A stretch of DNA of 64,000 nt from Spongiivirga citrea (GCF_010671565.1 NZ_JAABOQ010000001.1:372001-436000); one strand, 5' to 3'; counted from the stretch's first letter, positions 46,069 to 55,426 are shown. Numbers and translations: made by a program. Notes: generated by a model from the letters alone, not told the origin.

Positions 46069-47157
46069 ATGAAACCAAAAACCATAGCAAATGGCATTTT
46101 AAGAGCCGTTGGTATTCTTGTTGGGATTTTTATCCTACTATATTTTCTTTATCAAATTCGTTCGGTTTTGGGCTATATAGCTATTGCGGCCGTTATCTCA
46201 TTAATTGGAAGGCCCATTGTATTATTCTTAAAGAGTAAACTGAAGTTTAAAAATACATTAGCGGTTATAGCCACTATGGTTTTAATGGTAGGGCTTTTGC
46301 TGGGTGTGTTTTTCATGTTTATCCCACTTGTTCTAGAGCAAGGAAAAAATCTTTCCTTATTAGATATCGATGCTTTAAGAGGAAATCTTGAGGACCTATA
46401 TGCCCAGGTATTATCTTATTTTGATAGCTCGAATATCGATATTGAGGAACAAGTGAAAGAGGCGGATGTTTTCTCAAAATTTAATTTTCAAATGATTCCC
46501 GACTTTCTGAACTCCGTTGTCGGAGCTTTCGGCAGTTTTAGTATTGGTTTATTCTCGGTATTATTTATTGCCTTCTTTTTATTAAAGGATAGTCAATTAT
46601 TAGTTGATGGTATTATGGTGCTCACACCAAAAGGAAAAGAAAAACGAGCCAATAAATCGTTTGAAAAAATAAAAGGCTTGCTGTCGCGATACTTCATTGG
46701 TTTATTACTTCAAATTCTCATACTATTTATTCTTTATAGTATAGTCTTATTAATTTTTGGAATTGATAATGCCATTGTGATTGCATTTTTATGCGCTTTA
46801 ATGAATCTTATTCCCTACGTTGGGCCTATTATAAGTGCTGTTTTGTTAATGATCCTATCAATGACCTCAAATTTGGGAGAAGATTTTAGCAGTGTTATTT
46901 TACCAACTACTATATATGTCATGATTGGATTTGTTGTGGCCCAATTGGTCGACAACTTTTTTAGCCAGCCTTTTATTTTCTCGAGTAGCGTGAAATCGCA
47001 TCCCTTAGAAATTTTCTTAATTATTATTATTGCCGGTTTACTTTTTGGTGTAATAGGAATGATCGTTGCCGTACCCGCTTATACTGTCATTAAAGTAATT
47101 TTAAAGGAGTTTTTGGCAGAAAACAAACTGGTAAAAAGCCTTACCAAGGACATTTAA
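46069..47157 (+). CDS. AI-2E family transporter
   Basis: 362 residues with eight or so membrane helices, and the long hydrophilic segment between the third and fourth (about 95-145) that marks the AI-2E (YdgG/TqsA) family. The block NLIPYVGPIISAVLLMILS is typical. Some family members export autoinducer-2, others act as Na+/H+ antiporters, so the substrate is uncertain. It lies 34 bases after the methyltransferase gene and 9 before the next methyltransferase gene. Confidence 0.9.
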   Translation: MKPKTIANGILRAVGILVGIFILLYFLYQIRSVLGYIAIAAVISLIGRPIVLFLKSKLKFKNTLAVIATMVLMVGLLLGVFFMFIPLVLEQGKNLSLLDIDALRGNLEDLYAQVLSYFDSSNIDIEEQVKEADVFSKFNFQMIPDFLNSVVGAFGSFSIGLFSVLFIAFFLLKDSQLLVDGIMVLTPKGKEKRANKSFEKIKGLLSRYFIGLLLQILILFILYSIVLLIFGIDNAIVIAFLCALMNLIPYVGPIISAVLLMILSMTSNLGEDFSSVILPTTIYVMIGFVVAQLVDNFFSQPFIFSSSVKSHPLEIFLIIIIAGLLFGVIGMIVAVPAYTVIKVILKEFLAENKLVKSLTKDI

Positions 47158-47166
47158 CTAGCCCAT

Positions 47167-48348
47167 TTGAATAGGCATATTTTACATATAGAGGTTCAAG
47201 AGTTTTTAAAAAACTACGGATCGAAAGATCCTCTTGATCTAGCATTTAAAAAGCAGTTTTTTGAACATATTGAAAACAAGGAGCTGATCGATCAGCTAAT
47301 CGCAAAGAAGAAATCTAAGAATAAACTTCCTAGCTGGCATAGACATTCAAATATATATTATCCAACTCCATTATCTATTGAACAAACCTCATCTGAAATT
47401 ACAGCCGCTTACAAAGCGAGTTTAATTAATGGAGCATCTGTCATTGATATCACAGGCGGTTTTGGTGTGGACGCATTCTATATGGCAAAAAAAGTTGATA
47501 CTCTTATTCATTGCGAACAACAAAAACAACTTTCGGAAATAGCGGTACATAACTTTGAACAGTTACAAGCCAATAATGTAAGCTGCGTAGCCACTGATGG
47601 GATTCAGTATCTAAAGGATACAAAATCCCATTTTAGTTGGATATATGTCGATCCCGCAAGACGTGATGACAACCAACAAAAAGTATTTTTTCTAGCGGAT
47701 TGTATTCCAAATATTCCAGAACTCATCTCATTACTTTTTGAGAAGGCAGATAATATACTGATAAAAACATCACCGCTACTCGATATTAGTATCGGATTGA
47801 AAGAACTACAGTACGTTCAGGAAATTCATATTGTTGCTGTCAAAAATGAAGTAAAGGAATTGCTCTGGATTTTAAATAAAGAACAGGTAAGCGCAGTCGA
47901 TCTTATAGCTGTTAATTTAGATAGTGATCAACCCATCTATAAAACAACATTACCACTTCCCGAAGTTGTTATAGATTTTGCCGAGCCCATGCAGTATTTA
48001 TTTGAACCTAACGCTGCTATCCTAAAATCTGGAGCATTCAAAAATATTGCGGAGGCGTTCACATTAAAGAAACTGCATCAACACACACATTTATATACAT
48101 CAAATTCAAAAATCAATTTTCCTGGGCGCATGTTTAAGGTAGTGGCAGTACAATCTTTTAATAAGAAGAAGATTAAGTCACTTTATAAAGGAGCTAAGGC
48201 AAATGTAAGCTGTCGTAATTTTCCAGAAAATCCAGATACGATCAAAAAATCATTCGGAATTAAAGATGGTGGTGATACCTATTTATTTTTTACCACTGTA
48301 CATGATAACAACAAAGTAGTTATTGAATGTATTAAGGCCGCTTATTAA
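47167..48348 (+). CDS. THUMP-like class I SAM methyltransferase
   Basis: 393 residues from TTG 47167. The SAM-binding core is VIDITGGFGVDAFYMAKK (about 95-112), the catalytic-side motif is WIYVDPARRD (about 161-170), and a C-terminal THUMP-like part with LYTSNSKINFPGRMFKV is expected in this Bacteroidota family. The fused fold suggests RNA methylation, possibly rRNA; the target is not known. It ends a plus-strand run, and an AT-rich stem follows. Confidence 0.82.
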   Translation: MNRHILHIEVQEFLKNYGSKDPLDLAFKKQFFEHIENKELIDQLIAKKKSKNKLPSWHRHSNIYYPTPLSIEQTSSEITAAYKASLINGASVIDITGGFGVDAFYMAKKVDTLIHCEQQKQLSEIAVHNFEQLQANNVSCVATDGIQYLKDTKSHFSWIYVDPARRDDNQQKVFFLADCIPNIPELISLLFEKADNILIKTSPLLDISIGLKELQYVQEIHIVAVKNEVKELLWILNKEQVSAVDLIAVNLDSDQPIYKTTLPLPEVVIDFAEPMQYLFEPNAAILKSGAFKNIAEAFTLKKLHQHTHLYTSNSKINFPGRMFKVVAVQSFNKKKIKSLYKGAKANVSCRNFPENPDTIKKSFGIKDGGDTYLFFTTVHDNNKVVIECIKAAY

Positions 48349-48358
48349 TTATCCACCC

Positions 48359-48402
48359 AAAATCATACTTTCTTAAAGCTGGGTTAAAAATGGTATGATT
48401 TT
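48359..48402 (+). terminator. candidate terminator after methyltransferase gene
   Basis: AAAATCATAC and GTATGATTTT form a perfect 10-bp stem around a 24-base loop, followed by ATATATA rather than a T tract. Confidence 0.5.
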
Positions 48403-48485
48403 ATATATAAATGTTAACAAATGTTAATATTTAAGTATTTCATCGATATTTATTTGCTTATAATCGATGTAAATATATATTCGCT

Positions 48486-48893
48486 ATGTCGAACATTGAC
48501 AACACCTATAACCCTAAAGCAACACCTATGAACCCAATTAACCTATTCTATGCTAAAATTCTGCAGTATTTCACCTTTGCCGGAATCAAAGCAATTAATG
48601 TACATGCGCAAGCTTCGTTTATTTTTTCGGCGACCTTGTATTTTTATTTTCTTGAGGTAGTTCAACTTTTTACTGGAGAAGCTTCTGTATTTATCCAATT
48701 AATGATTTTGGCTATTGGCCCCATGATGCATCTCATTTCATATTCTTACTTTAATAGTGCTGCAATGGCAAGTAAATTATCAGACATTATAGAAAATGAA
48801 TCTGCACAAACCAATGCGATAAGTAGTTTACTTACCGTCGCTTTTATCCTACCTATGATCATTTTCTTTACAATAACTGTTTTTGCAGTTTAA
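48486..48893 (+). CDS. small membrane protein, paralog A of a tandem pair
   Basis: 135 residues from ATG 48486; a second ATG at 48528 would give 121 residues and fits the start of paralog B (MNNPAILFY versus MNPINLFYA). Four hydrophobic stretches are visible. The best-conserved part shared with B is QYF(T/N)(F/Y)AGIK(A/T)(I/F)N(V/L)HAQ(A/T)SFIFS, and both end (N)AIS(S/T)LLT(V/A)A..LPM. I know no function. The pair looks like a gene duplication with divergence. A strong terminator follows A, so B is separately expressed. Confidence 0.8.
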   Translation: MSNIDNTYNPKATPMNPINLFYAKILQYFTFAGIKAINVHAQASFIFSATLYFYFLEVVQLFTGEASVFIQLMILAIGPMMHLISYSYFNSAAMASKLSDIIENESAQTNAISSLLTVAFILPMIIFFTITVFAV

Positions 48894-48965
48894 TTAAAAC
48901 TAAACTAAGCCCCCAAATCCTTATTGTTTTAGTATAAGTCTAAACCTATCCTTAAACATTTGGTC

Positions 48966-48996
48966 AAAAAACCGTCTCATCTAAGACGGTTTTTTT
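48966..48996 (+). terminator. rho-independent terminator after paralog A
   Basis: AAAAAACCGTCT / AGACGGTTTTTT, a perfect 12-bp stem with a 6-base loop and a T tract. Confidence 0.92.
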
Positions 48997-49162
48997 GTTT
49001 TTCGTAAGGAAATAGAGTTTTTCCTGACAACAAACAGAATATTGATTATCAAGCTTTTACAAACAATTTGAAAAAAAAATAATGAAAAGGGTAGGGTTTT
49101 TTAGGGGGTAGGTGTTTAATAATTGCAACAACATCTTACAATAATCACCTAAACAAAAAGAC

Positions 49163-49531
49163 ATGAATAACCCCGCTATCTTATTTTACTCGAAAGTTTA
49201 TCAGTACTTCAACTACGCTGGAATTAAAACCTTCAACTTACACGCTCAAACTTCTTTTATCTTTTCAGTAACCGTTTTCTTTTACGTATATAAAATGGTA
49301 GAAGTTGTAGGACTTGAGTTAAGTTTGCCTTACAGAATAGCTTTATTATTATTACAACCTACTTTACATGTAGCTACTTATATGATCTTTAACCAAGATA
49401 AAATGACTTCTCATGTAATGAACTTCCAAAAGAATGAAGACAGCAACGGAAATGCTATCAGTACCCTACTTACTGCGGCACTTGTTTTACCAATGTTAGT
49501 TTTCTTTACAAAAGTGGCTTTCGGAATGTAA
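49163..49531 (+). CDS. small membrane protein, paralog B of a tandem pair
   Basis: 122 residues. Same order of features as paralog A at 48486: N-terminal NPAILFYSKVYQYF, conserved GIKTFNLHAQTSFIFS, four hydrophobic segments, and the final NAISTLLTAALVLPM. The hydrophilic loop before the last helix differs (MNFQKNEDSNG). It has its own leader of 270 bases and its own terminator, so regulation differs from A. Function unknown. Confidence 0.8.
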   Translation: MNNPAILFYSKVYQYFNYAGIKTFNLHAQTSFIFSVTVFFYVYKMVEVVGLELSLPYRIALLLLQPTLHVATYMIFNQDKMTSHVMNFQKNEDSNGNAISTLLTAALVLPMLVFFTKVAFGM

Positions 49532-49572
49532 AAGACAAAACAAAGACTACTACTATAAATTATTTATTTAGC

Positions 49573-49608
49573 AAAAAGATCCCGGATGACAACATTCGGG
49601 ATCTTTTT
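49573..49608. terminator. bidirectional terminator
   Basis: AAAAAGATCCCGGATG / CATTCGGGATCTTTTT with one mismatch and a short loop, flanked by A and T tracts on both sides. It serves paralog B (plus) and the aminotransferase gene (minus). Confidence 0.88.
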
Positions 49609-49609
49609 G

Positions 49610-50485
49610 TTACCTTACTTTTTTAATATATGCCCGCTTGAGCTTTGCATAGGCGTATTGAACCCGCATTGTAATGCTATTTTTAAAATTGATATCGAAC
49701 TCATGATCATCAATTTTATGAATTCGAGCAATTTGCGTTGAAGTTCCGGTTAAAAATGCTTCATCCATAGTTTTTAACTCACTATACGCAACAGCTTGTT
49801 CTGTAAAAGGAATACCTAGTTCATTACATAGCTCAACAACCTTTAAGCGGGTAATGCCATTTAGAATATGGTGATCCGCTGGATGGGTGAATACCCTACC
49901 ATTTTTCACAAAAAAGGCATTACAATGAGAGCCTTCGGTAATGAGACCATTTCGCACCATAATACTTTCATAACAGTTGGTATTTATGGCTTTTGTTTTT
50001 GCCATGACATTCCCCAATAAAGATGTCATTTTAATATCACACCGATGCCAGCGATTATCAGGGGTAGAAATTGTGTCTAAAAATGTCTCATTAATATCGG
50101 TAACTTCCCTATTAATTGCATACATAAATACCGTTGGAGAAATACTTTTATTGTATTGATGACCGCGCATAGCCACTCCTCTACTTATTTGCACATACAG
50201 AAAAGCTGAGTTCTTTGCTACTTCTTCATGTTGAAGATATGTACGTATTCTCAATTTTAATTGCGCAATATCAGAACTCATGTCTAAGGCTTTCAAACTT
50301 CGTTGTAACCGATTCCAATGGGCATCTTCAAACAAGATAACGCCATTAACTATAAGCAGTCCTTCATATACACCATCACCAAAATTAAACCCACGATCAA
50401 AAACTGATATCTTAGCCTCGCTTGTTGGAATAACTTCGCCATTTAGGGACACATAGGCAGGAAAATCGGAATTAAATTCTAACAT
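49610..50485 (-). CDS. class IV aminotransferase, D-amino-acid type
   Basis: 291 residues from ATG 50485; an in-frame GTG at 50515 adds ten unlike residues. PLP fold type IV. The N-terminal ISVFDRGFNFGDGVYEGL and the catalytic Lys in CDIKMTSLLGNV are clear, as are TEGSHCNAFFVKNG and LNGITRLKV. The DRGFNFGDG and TEGSHCN blocks fit D-amino-acid transaminase rather than branched-chain (BCAT) or 4-amino-4-deoxychorismate lyase, but the three are close. A D-alanine/D-glutamate role for peptidoglycan would suit. It is convergent with paralog B and ends by the bidirectional terminator. Confidence 0.85.
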   Translation of the reverse strand: MLEFNSDFPAYVSLNGEVIPTSEAKISVFDRGFNFGDGVYEGLLIVNGVILFEDAHWNRLQRSLKALDMSSDIAQLKLRIRTYLQHEEVAKNSAFLYVQISRGVAMRGHQYNKSISPTVFMYAINREVTDINETFLDTISTPDNRWHRCDIKMTSLLGNVMAKTKAINTNCYESIMVRNGLITEGSHCNAFFVKNGRVFTHPADHHILNGITRLKVVELCNELGIPFTEQAVAYSELKTMDEAFLTGTSTQIARIHKIDDHEFDINFKNSITMRVQYAYAKLKRAYIKKVR

Positions 50486-50596
50486 TCTTGTTTGTTGATT
50501 AACAGCTTTTAACACGACAAAGTTGTAATCATCTTTTTAAATGAGTAACTTACATAGTTGATAAAACTGCTGAAAATAGATGTAAAAATACGAATT

Positions 50597-51901
50597 ATGA
50601 CCACCAAAAAATCAATTATCAAACAGCTGTACGGCTTAAGTATGGTGTTATGCCTAGCTCTAGGTATTAATCATACCGCCTTTGCACAAGATCCAGTTCA
50701 AATAGCTCCTACAGTTGCCTTTAATCAATATAAAGGCACTGTGGTAAATAGTTCTAATAACGCCCCCTTAGTCTTTGCCTCATTAACGGTAAATGGCACT
50801 AATATTAGCACCATAACAAATAGTGAAGGTGAGTTTGCACTTAAAATCCCCAAGACCTTAACTGCCGGTAAAATAACCGTTTCCTTCTTAGGCTTTAAAA
50901 CAAAAGTATTAGACATTCAAGATCTCAAAGAAGAAAAGACGAAAATTAAACTTGAAACATCTGTTACCGAACTTAGTGAGGTTAATATTTCTGTACCAAA
51001 AAATGCAAGAGAACTTGTTAGGAAAACCCTAAAAAATCGCGGAACCAATTATGTTAATGATCCTACAGTAATGACTGCTTTTTATCGGGAAACTATTAAG
51101 AAGCGTCGAACGAACGTATCATTATCAGAAGCGGTAGTAAATATTTACAAACAACCCTACACGTATTCTCGCAAAGACGCGGTAAAACTTTACAAAGCAA
51201 GAAAAAGTACTAATTATAAAAAATTAGATACCGTGGCGCTCAAATTACAAGGTGGTCCTTTTAGTACCTTGTACCTCGATATAATGAAGTATCCTGAATA
51301 TGTATTTACAGAGGATATGTTGGAATACTATACCTTTTCGTTTGGAAGAACTACATCGATCAACAATCAACCAGTATATGTTGTAAATTTTAAACAACTA
51401 GAAACATTAAACGAGCCACTATACTATGGCACCTTATATATTAACCCTGAAAATTATGTCTTAACGAGTGCCATCTATCATTTAAATCTTGAAAATGAGA
51501 AATTAGCATCGGCAGCCTTTGTAAAAAAGAAACCTCGAGACGTAACTGTTATTCCTACGGAAGCTTCCTATCGTGTTGATTATAGAAATAAAAACGGAAA
51601 ATGGCACTACGGTTATGGCAATGTTCAACTAGAGTTTAAGGTAAACTGGCGTAAAAAGTTGTTTAATTCTAGGTACAAACTTTCATGCGAAATGGCTATA
51701 ACAGACTGGGAAACCAATACTGAAAATAATTACTTAAAACCGCGAGAGCGTTTACGTCCTACTGTCATTATTGGTGACGAAGCTTCTGGTTTTTCTGATC
51801 CTGAATTTTGGGGGGAGTACAACGTAATAGAGCCTGAAAAATCGATTGAAGCAGCAATTAAAAAAATACAACGCAAGCTCAAAAAAATAAAAGACAGTTA
51901 G
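50597..51901 (+). CDS. CarboxypepD_reg protein, surface or outer-membrane associated
   Basis: 434 residues from ATG 50597; a longer frame from TTG 50558 adds 13 residues in front of the signal peptide and is unlikely. Signal peptide to about residue 29 (TAFAQ). A carboxypeptidase-regulatory beta-sandwich (about 45-120) opens YKGTVVNSSNNAPLVFASLTV. The rest has the pattern FYRETIKKR..VSLSEAVVNIYK shared with the gene at 53822. No TonB plug is present, so it is not a transporter. It may be a cell-surface or periplasmic protein of unknown function. A good terminator follows. Confidence 0.8.
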   Translation: MTTKKSIIKQLYGLSMVLCLALGINHTAFAQDPVQIAPTVAFNQYKGTVVNSSNNAPLVFASLTVNGTNISTITNSEGEFALKIPKTLTAGKITVSFLGFKTKVLDIQDLKEEKTKIKLETSVTELSEVNISVPKNARELVRKTLKNRGTNYVNDPTVMTAFYRETIKKRRTNVSLSEAVVNIYKQPYTYSRKDAVKLYKARKSTNYKKLDTVALKLQGGPFSTLYLDIMKYPEYVFTEDMLEYYTFSFGRTTSINNQPVYVVNFKQLETLNEPLYYGTLYINPENYVLTSAIYHLNLENEKLASAAFVKKKPRDVTVIPTEASYRVDYRNKNGKWHYGYGNVQLEFKVNWRKKLFNSRYKLSCEMAITDWETNTENNYLKPRERLRPTVIIGDEASGFSDPEFWGEYNVIEPEKSIEAAIKKIQRKLKKIKDS

Positions 51902-51929
51902 TCAACAATCGTTTTCTATAAAATAATTT

Positions 51930-51959
51930 AAGGCCTCATTTTAAAATGAGGCCTTTTTT
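51930..51959 (+). terminator. rho-independent terminator
   Basis: AAGGCCTCATTTT / AAAATGAGGCCTT, a perfect 13-bp stem with almost no loop, then a T tract. It ends the 50597 gene and precedes the response-regulator relic. Confidence 0.92.
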
Positions 51960-52290
51960 ATGCTTTGATTTACGCGCTTTTGCGATTAAAGAAAATGCAA
52001 GCGACGCTCTGACTTATATTAACTATTTAGCCGATAATTCTCCCAAACCCAATTTGATATTTCTAGACATTAATATGCCGGGCGTGAGTGGATAGGATTT
52101 TCTGGAGGAATACTAAGCCTTACCTGAAAATAAAAAGGTAAAGATTATAGTTGCAATACTTACGACCAGTTTAAATGTTGATGATGAGAAAAAGGCTCAT
52201 AAATATGAAGATGTGAAAATTTTCATGAAAAAACCATTAACTCATGAGGAATTGGAAGAAATAATCAATAACTATTTTAACTATTTCTAG
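51958..52290 (+). pseudogene. decayed CheY-like response regulator
   Basis: One frame ending TAG 52288-52290 reads as a receiver domain: NASDALTYINYLADN, PNLIFLDINMPGVSG, then TAG where Trp is normal (SG-W-x-FL), FLEEY, TAA, KVKIIVAILTTSLNVDD, and VKIFMKKPLTHEELEEIINNYF. Phosphoacceptor Asp (FLDINMP) and the conserved Lys (KKPLT) remain. The domain's first third, with the acidic pair, is missing, and no start codon or leader is present because a terminator abuts it. Two in-frame stops make it non-functional. It would have been a stand-alone receiver of about 135 residues. Its 3' end overlaps the rimO stop on the other strand. Confidence 0.85.
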
Positions 52291-53591
52291 TTACTAGGCT
52301 TTCCTATTAGATCAAAATCAGTAGCTTCCGTAATAGTAATCATTGCATAATCGCTGATTTTCAAATAGTGCTCAGTAGCATCTATCAAGACTTCATTATC
52401 TACATCAGGGGAATCATATTCGGTCCTACCTACAAAATGATTCCCTTCTTTTCGATCGATAATACACTTAAAGGTCTTACCTATTTTTTCTTGATTAAGT
52501 TCCCACGAAATCTGGCTCTGTATTTCCATAATCTGATTAGCCCGATCTTGTTTTACATCCTCGGGCACATCATCTTCTAAATTATAAGCATGTGTGTTTT
52601 CTTCATGGCTGTAAGTAAAACAACCTAAGCGGTCAAAACGCATTTCGCTAACCCAGTCCTTAAGGGTTTCAAAATCCTCTTCTGTTTCACCCGGATAGCC
52701 AACAATTAATGTAGTACGAATTGCCATTTCAGGCACCATTTCTTTAAACTGTTTCAACAGCTTAGTTGTCTTCGCTTTTGTGGTGCCACGACGCATACTT
52801 TTTAATATAGGGTCGGCAATGTGCTGTAACGGAATATCGATATAATTACAAACCTTAGGCTCATTTTTAATCACTTCTAGCACGTCGACAGGAAATCCAG
52901 TTGGGAACGCGTAGTGTAGGCGAATCCATTCGATTCCTTCAACTTTGACCAAAGCCAATAAAAGTTCGGCTAGGTTTCGTTTTTTATATAAATCAAGACC
53001 ATAATAGGTTAGATCTTGGGCAATCAAAATAAGTTCTTTAACACCATCCGCGGCCAGTTTTTCTGCCTCGGTAACTAACTCTTCAATTGGCGTTGAGCGG
53101 TGTTTACCCCTCATGATAGGAATAGCGCAAAAACTACATGGCCGGTCGCAACCCTCCGCTATTTTTAAATAAGCGTAATTTTTTGGTGTAGTTGTTAGGC
53201 GTTCGCCAATTAATTCGTGTTTGTAATCGGCACCTAAAGCTTTCAATAATAGCGGTAGATCTGTAGTACCAAAATATTGGTCAACATCAGGAATTTCTTT
53301 TTCAAGATCTGGCTTATAGCGTTCGCTTAAACAGCCTGTAACAAAAACCTTATCGACAGCTCCTTCTTCTTTTTTAGAAACATATTCTAAAATAGTATTA
53401 ACACTTTCTTCTTTGGCATTGTTAATAAAACCACAGGTGTTTATAACTACAATATTTCCTTCTTCTTCATGCACAACCTCTTTATTATTTGCCCGTAACT
53501 GGCCCATTAGCACTTCGCTATCATATACATTTTTGCTGCAACCTAAGGTTACGACATTTATTTTGTTGTTTTTAAGAGATTTAGTGCGCAT
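52287..53591 (-). CDS. rimO: ribosomal protein S12 methylthiotransferase
   Basis: Radical-SAM enzyme that adds a methylthio group to Asp89 of S12. 434 residues from ATG 53591; a frame from 53717 would add 42 residues across the predicted promoter. N-terminal UPF0004 Cys residues are in LGCSKN and INTCGFI, with the third in VTGCLSE. The radical-SAM triad is CDRPCSFC. The TRAM domain lies at the C-terminus (about 370-434; FKCIIDRKEGNHFVGRTEYDSPD). Two near-identical TAATTTTG boxes lie upstream. Confidence 0.95.
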   Translation of the reverse strand: MRTKSLKNNKINVVTLGCSKNVYDSEVLMGQLRANNKEVVHEEEGNIVVINTCGFINNAKEESVNTILEYVSKKEEGAVDKVFVTGCLSERYKPDLEKEIPDVDQYFGTTDLPLLLKALGADYKHELIGERLTTTPKNYAYLKIAEGCDRPCSFCAIPIMRGKHRSTPIEELVTEAEKLAADGVKELILIAQDLTYYGLDLYKKRNLAELLLALVKVEGIEWIRLHYAFPTGFPVDVLEVIKNEPKVCNYIDIPLQHIADPILKSMRRGTTKAKTTKLLKQFKEMVPEMAIRTTLIVGYPGETEEDFETLKDWVSEMRFDRLGCFTYSHEENTHAYNLEDDVPEDVKQDRANQIMEIQSQISWELNQEKIGKTFKCIIDRKEGNHFVGRTEYDSPDVDNEVLIDATEHYLKISDYAMITITEATDFDLIGKPSN

Positions 53592-53614
53592 TACAAGTCT
53601 TTTTAAAAGGTGTG

Positions 53615-53622
53615 CAAAATTA
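53615..53622 (-). promoter_or_regulatory. candidate -7 box for rimO (TAATTTTG)
   Basis: Minus-strand TAATTTTG 24 bases before ATG 53591. The same 8-base box recurs at 53657-53664, and also before pfkA and the MCE gene. Confidence 0.45.
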
Positions 53623-53821
53623 GGGTTTTGAAAAGTGTTTTTTTCATAAAAGATGGCAAAATTAGTATGTTTGATTAATTGAGTCCAAAAATGTATTGCT
53701 ATTATCAAGACAGACAAAAATTTAACAGAAGCTTACTAAAATCTTAATGCTATTTTATTGAAAACCATCACAATGTTTATTAATTTGATATTCATTTAAA
53801 TCAAAAAATTTATTGTATTAA

Positions 53822-55426
53822 ATGACTTCGTCGATCAGAGCTTTACGTGCATACTCCATTATAGTTTTTTTAGTACAGTTTAACTTTTCAATTGGACAGC
53901 AAATTGAATTTATCAACGGAAAATTAGTTGACTCTAAAGATGCTACTTCTATTCCATTTGCTACTATCAAAATTAAAAACAAATCAAAAGGGCTGATTAG
54001 CAATCTCGACGGTGGATTTAGAATTCCTTACGAACTTGTTAGCTTGAAAGATACTTTGGTAATATCTTCTATGGGCTATAAGACAAAGGAAATCCCTTTA
54101 ACCGACCTTTCTAAAAATCAAATTAATTATATACGTCTTAGTGAAAAAGTAGAAATGCTGGCAGAAGTGGTTCTTATAGACTCCAAAATTCGCAAAAGAC
54201 TCAAAGCTAAAGAGATTGTTCGAAAAGCTATAAAAAGAATTCCTGAAAATTTTCCATTTGAGCCATTTTCATACATTGGTTATTATCGAGATTATCAATT
54301 AAAAGACAGTAAGTATCTTAATTTAAAAGAAGCGATATTAGAAGTATTTGATCCTGGGTTTGGTTTTGAGGATCTGAAGAACACACAAACTAAAATATAC
54401 AACTATAAAACAAACATTGATTTTCCAATTGATACGCTAGCAGCTAAACCGTATGACTATATAAATAGAAGTAAAATCATCAACAATGCCACCTTAGACG
54501 GACAGGGAGGAAACGAATATACCATACTTCGTCTGCATGACGCATTGCGAAATCACAACATAAACACCTATGATTTTATAAATCGTTTGGACATAGATTT
54601 AATTAAAAATCATAGACTTAAATTAAGCTATGAAACTTCGTTAAATGATATTCCTTTATATGTTGTTAACCTCATTAAAAATCAAACTCCTTATAAAGTT
54701 CAAGGTAAAATCTTCATAAGTAAAGGCGATTTTCACATATACAAACTGGAATATAATGTTTATGATACTAAAAATAATAAAGGTCAAAAACAAAGCAATA
54801 GCTTCAAGGAGGCTAATGAAAAAATTCCAGGAAAGCTTCTATATCAGATTATTGTGGAATATCAACTCCATAAAGACAGAATGTATCCTAATTATATATC
54901 CTTCAATAACTCATTTGAAGTTTTACAACCGCCAAAGTTCATTCCCGATACTGTAAAAGTTAATCATGACAAGAAATTTTTTGAAGTTGTATTTAATAAT
55001 CCCCCTGTACCGAGTAGTGCAAGGAAAAAGAATAGGTATCGGTTATGGTATCAAGGTATTTATCTAGCCATAGATAGTATTGTGACAAAAAATAAGAGTG
55101 TTCGATTATATCCCAAACAAAAAAGCTGGGTTTTTGACAGTAAAAGAATTCAATCACAGCGAAAAACAACAAATAAGGGTATTACCCTCGAAGTGAAAAA
55201 CGTAGTAGACATTTACGGAAATGAGGTACATAAATCTGAATCTACTTCCTATAGCCAATTTAGAGAGTTTTTTGTGCAACAGTTAAATTCAAATAACTTA
55301 AAATCTACAGATGGTCATTTTATGCTAAAAACTCGTCCTTTACACAAAAATCAGGCTATAGTTGCACCAAAAAATTTAACTGGGTATTGGATGAATACTC
55401 CACTTAAAAGCAATAAGAACAACTAA
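53822..55426 (+). CDS. CarboxypepD_reg protein, paralog of the 50597 gene
   Basis: 534 residues. Signal peptide to about residue 25 (FSIGQ). The CarboxypepD_reg domain (about 28-110) opens INGKLVDSKDATSIPFATIKI. The following part shares the pattern EPFSYIGYYRDYQL..YLNLKEAIL with FYRETIKKR..VSLSEAVV of the gene at 50597, so the two are distant paralogs that flank rimO and the relic. It is longer by ~100 residues, with a basic C-terminal region. Function unknown; possibly surface-exposed. Its stop codon interlocks with that of the DUF2911 gene on the other strand. Confidence 0.8.
   Translation: MTSSIRALRAYSIIVFLVQFNFSIGQQIEFINGKLVDSKDATSIPFATIKIKNKSKGLISNLDGGFRIPYELVSLKDTLVISSMGYKTKEIPLTDLSKNQINYIRLSEKVEMLAEVVLIDSKIRKRLKAKEIVRKAIKRIPENFPFEPFSYIGYYRDYQLKDSKYLNLKEAILEVFDPGFGFEDLKNTQTKIYNYKTNIDFPIDTLAAKPYDYINRSKIINNATLDGQGGNEYTILRLHDALRNHNINTYDFINRLDIDLIKNHRLKLSYETSLNDIPLYVVNLIKNQTPYKVQGKIFISKGDFHIYKLEYNVYDTKNNKGQKQSNSFKEANEKIPGKLLYQIIVEYQLHKDRMYPNYISFNNSFEVLQPPKFIPDTVKVNHDKKFFEVVFNNPPVPSSARKKNRYRLWYQGIYLAIDSIVTKNKSVRLYPKQKSWVFDSKRIQSQRKTTNKGITLEVKNVVDIYGNEVHKSESTSYSQFREFFVQQLNSNNLKSTDGHFMLKTRPLHKNQAIVAPKNLTGYWMNTPLKSNKNN

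Noticed and set aside
53592-53717. Longer RimO start at 53717
   Set aside because: 42 extra residues over an AT-rich, promoter-like region; the family starts near ATG 53591.
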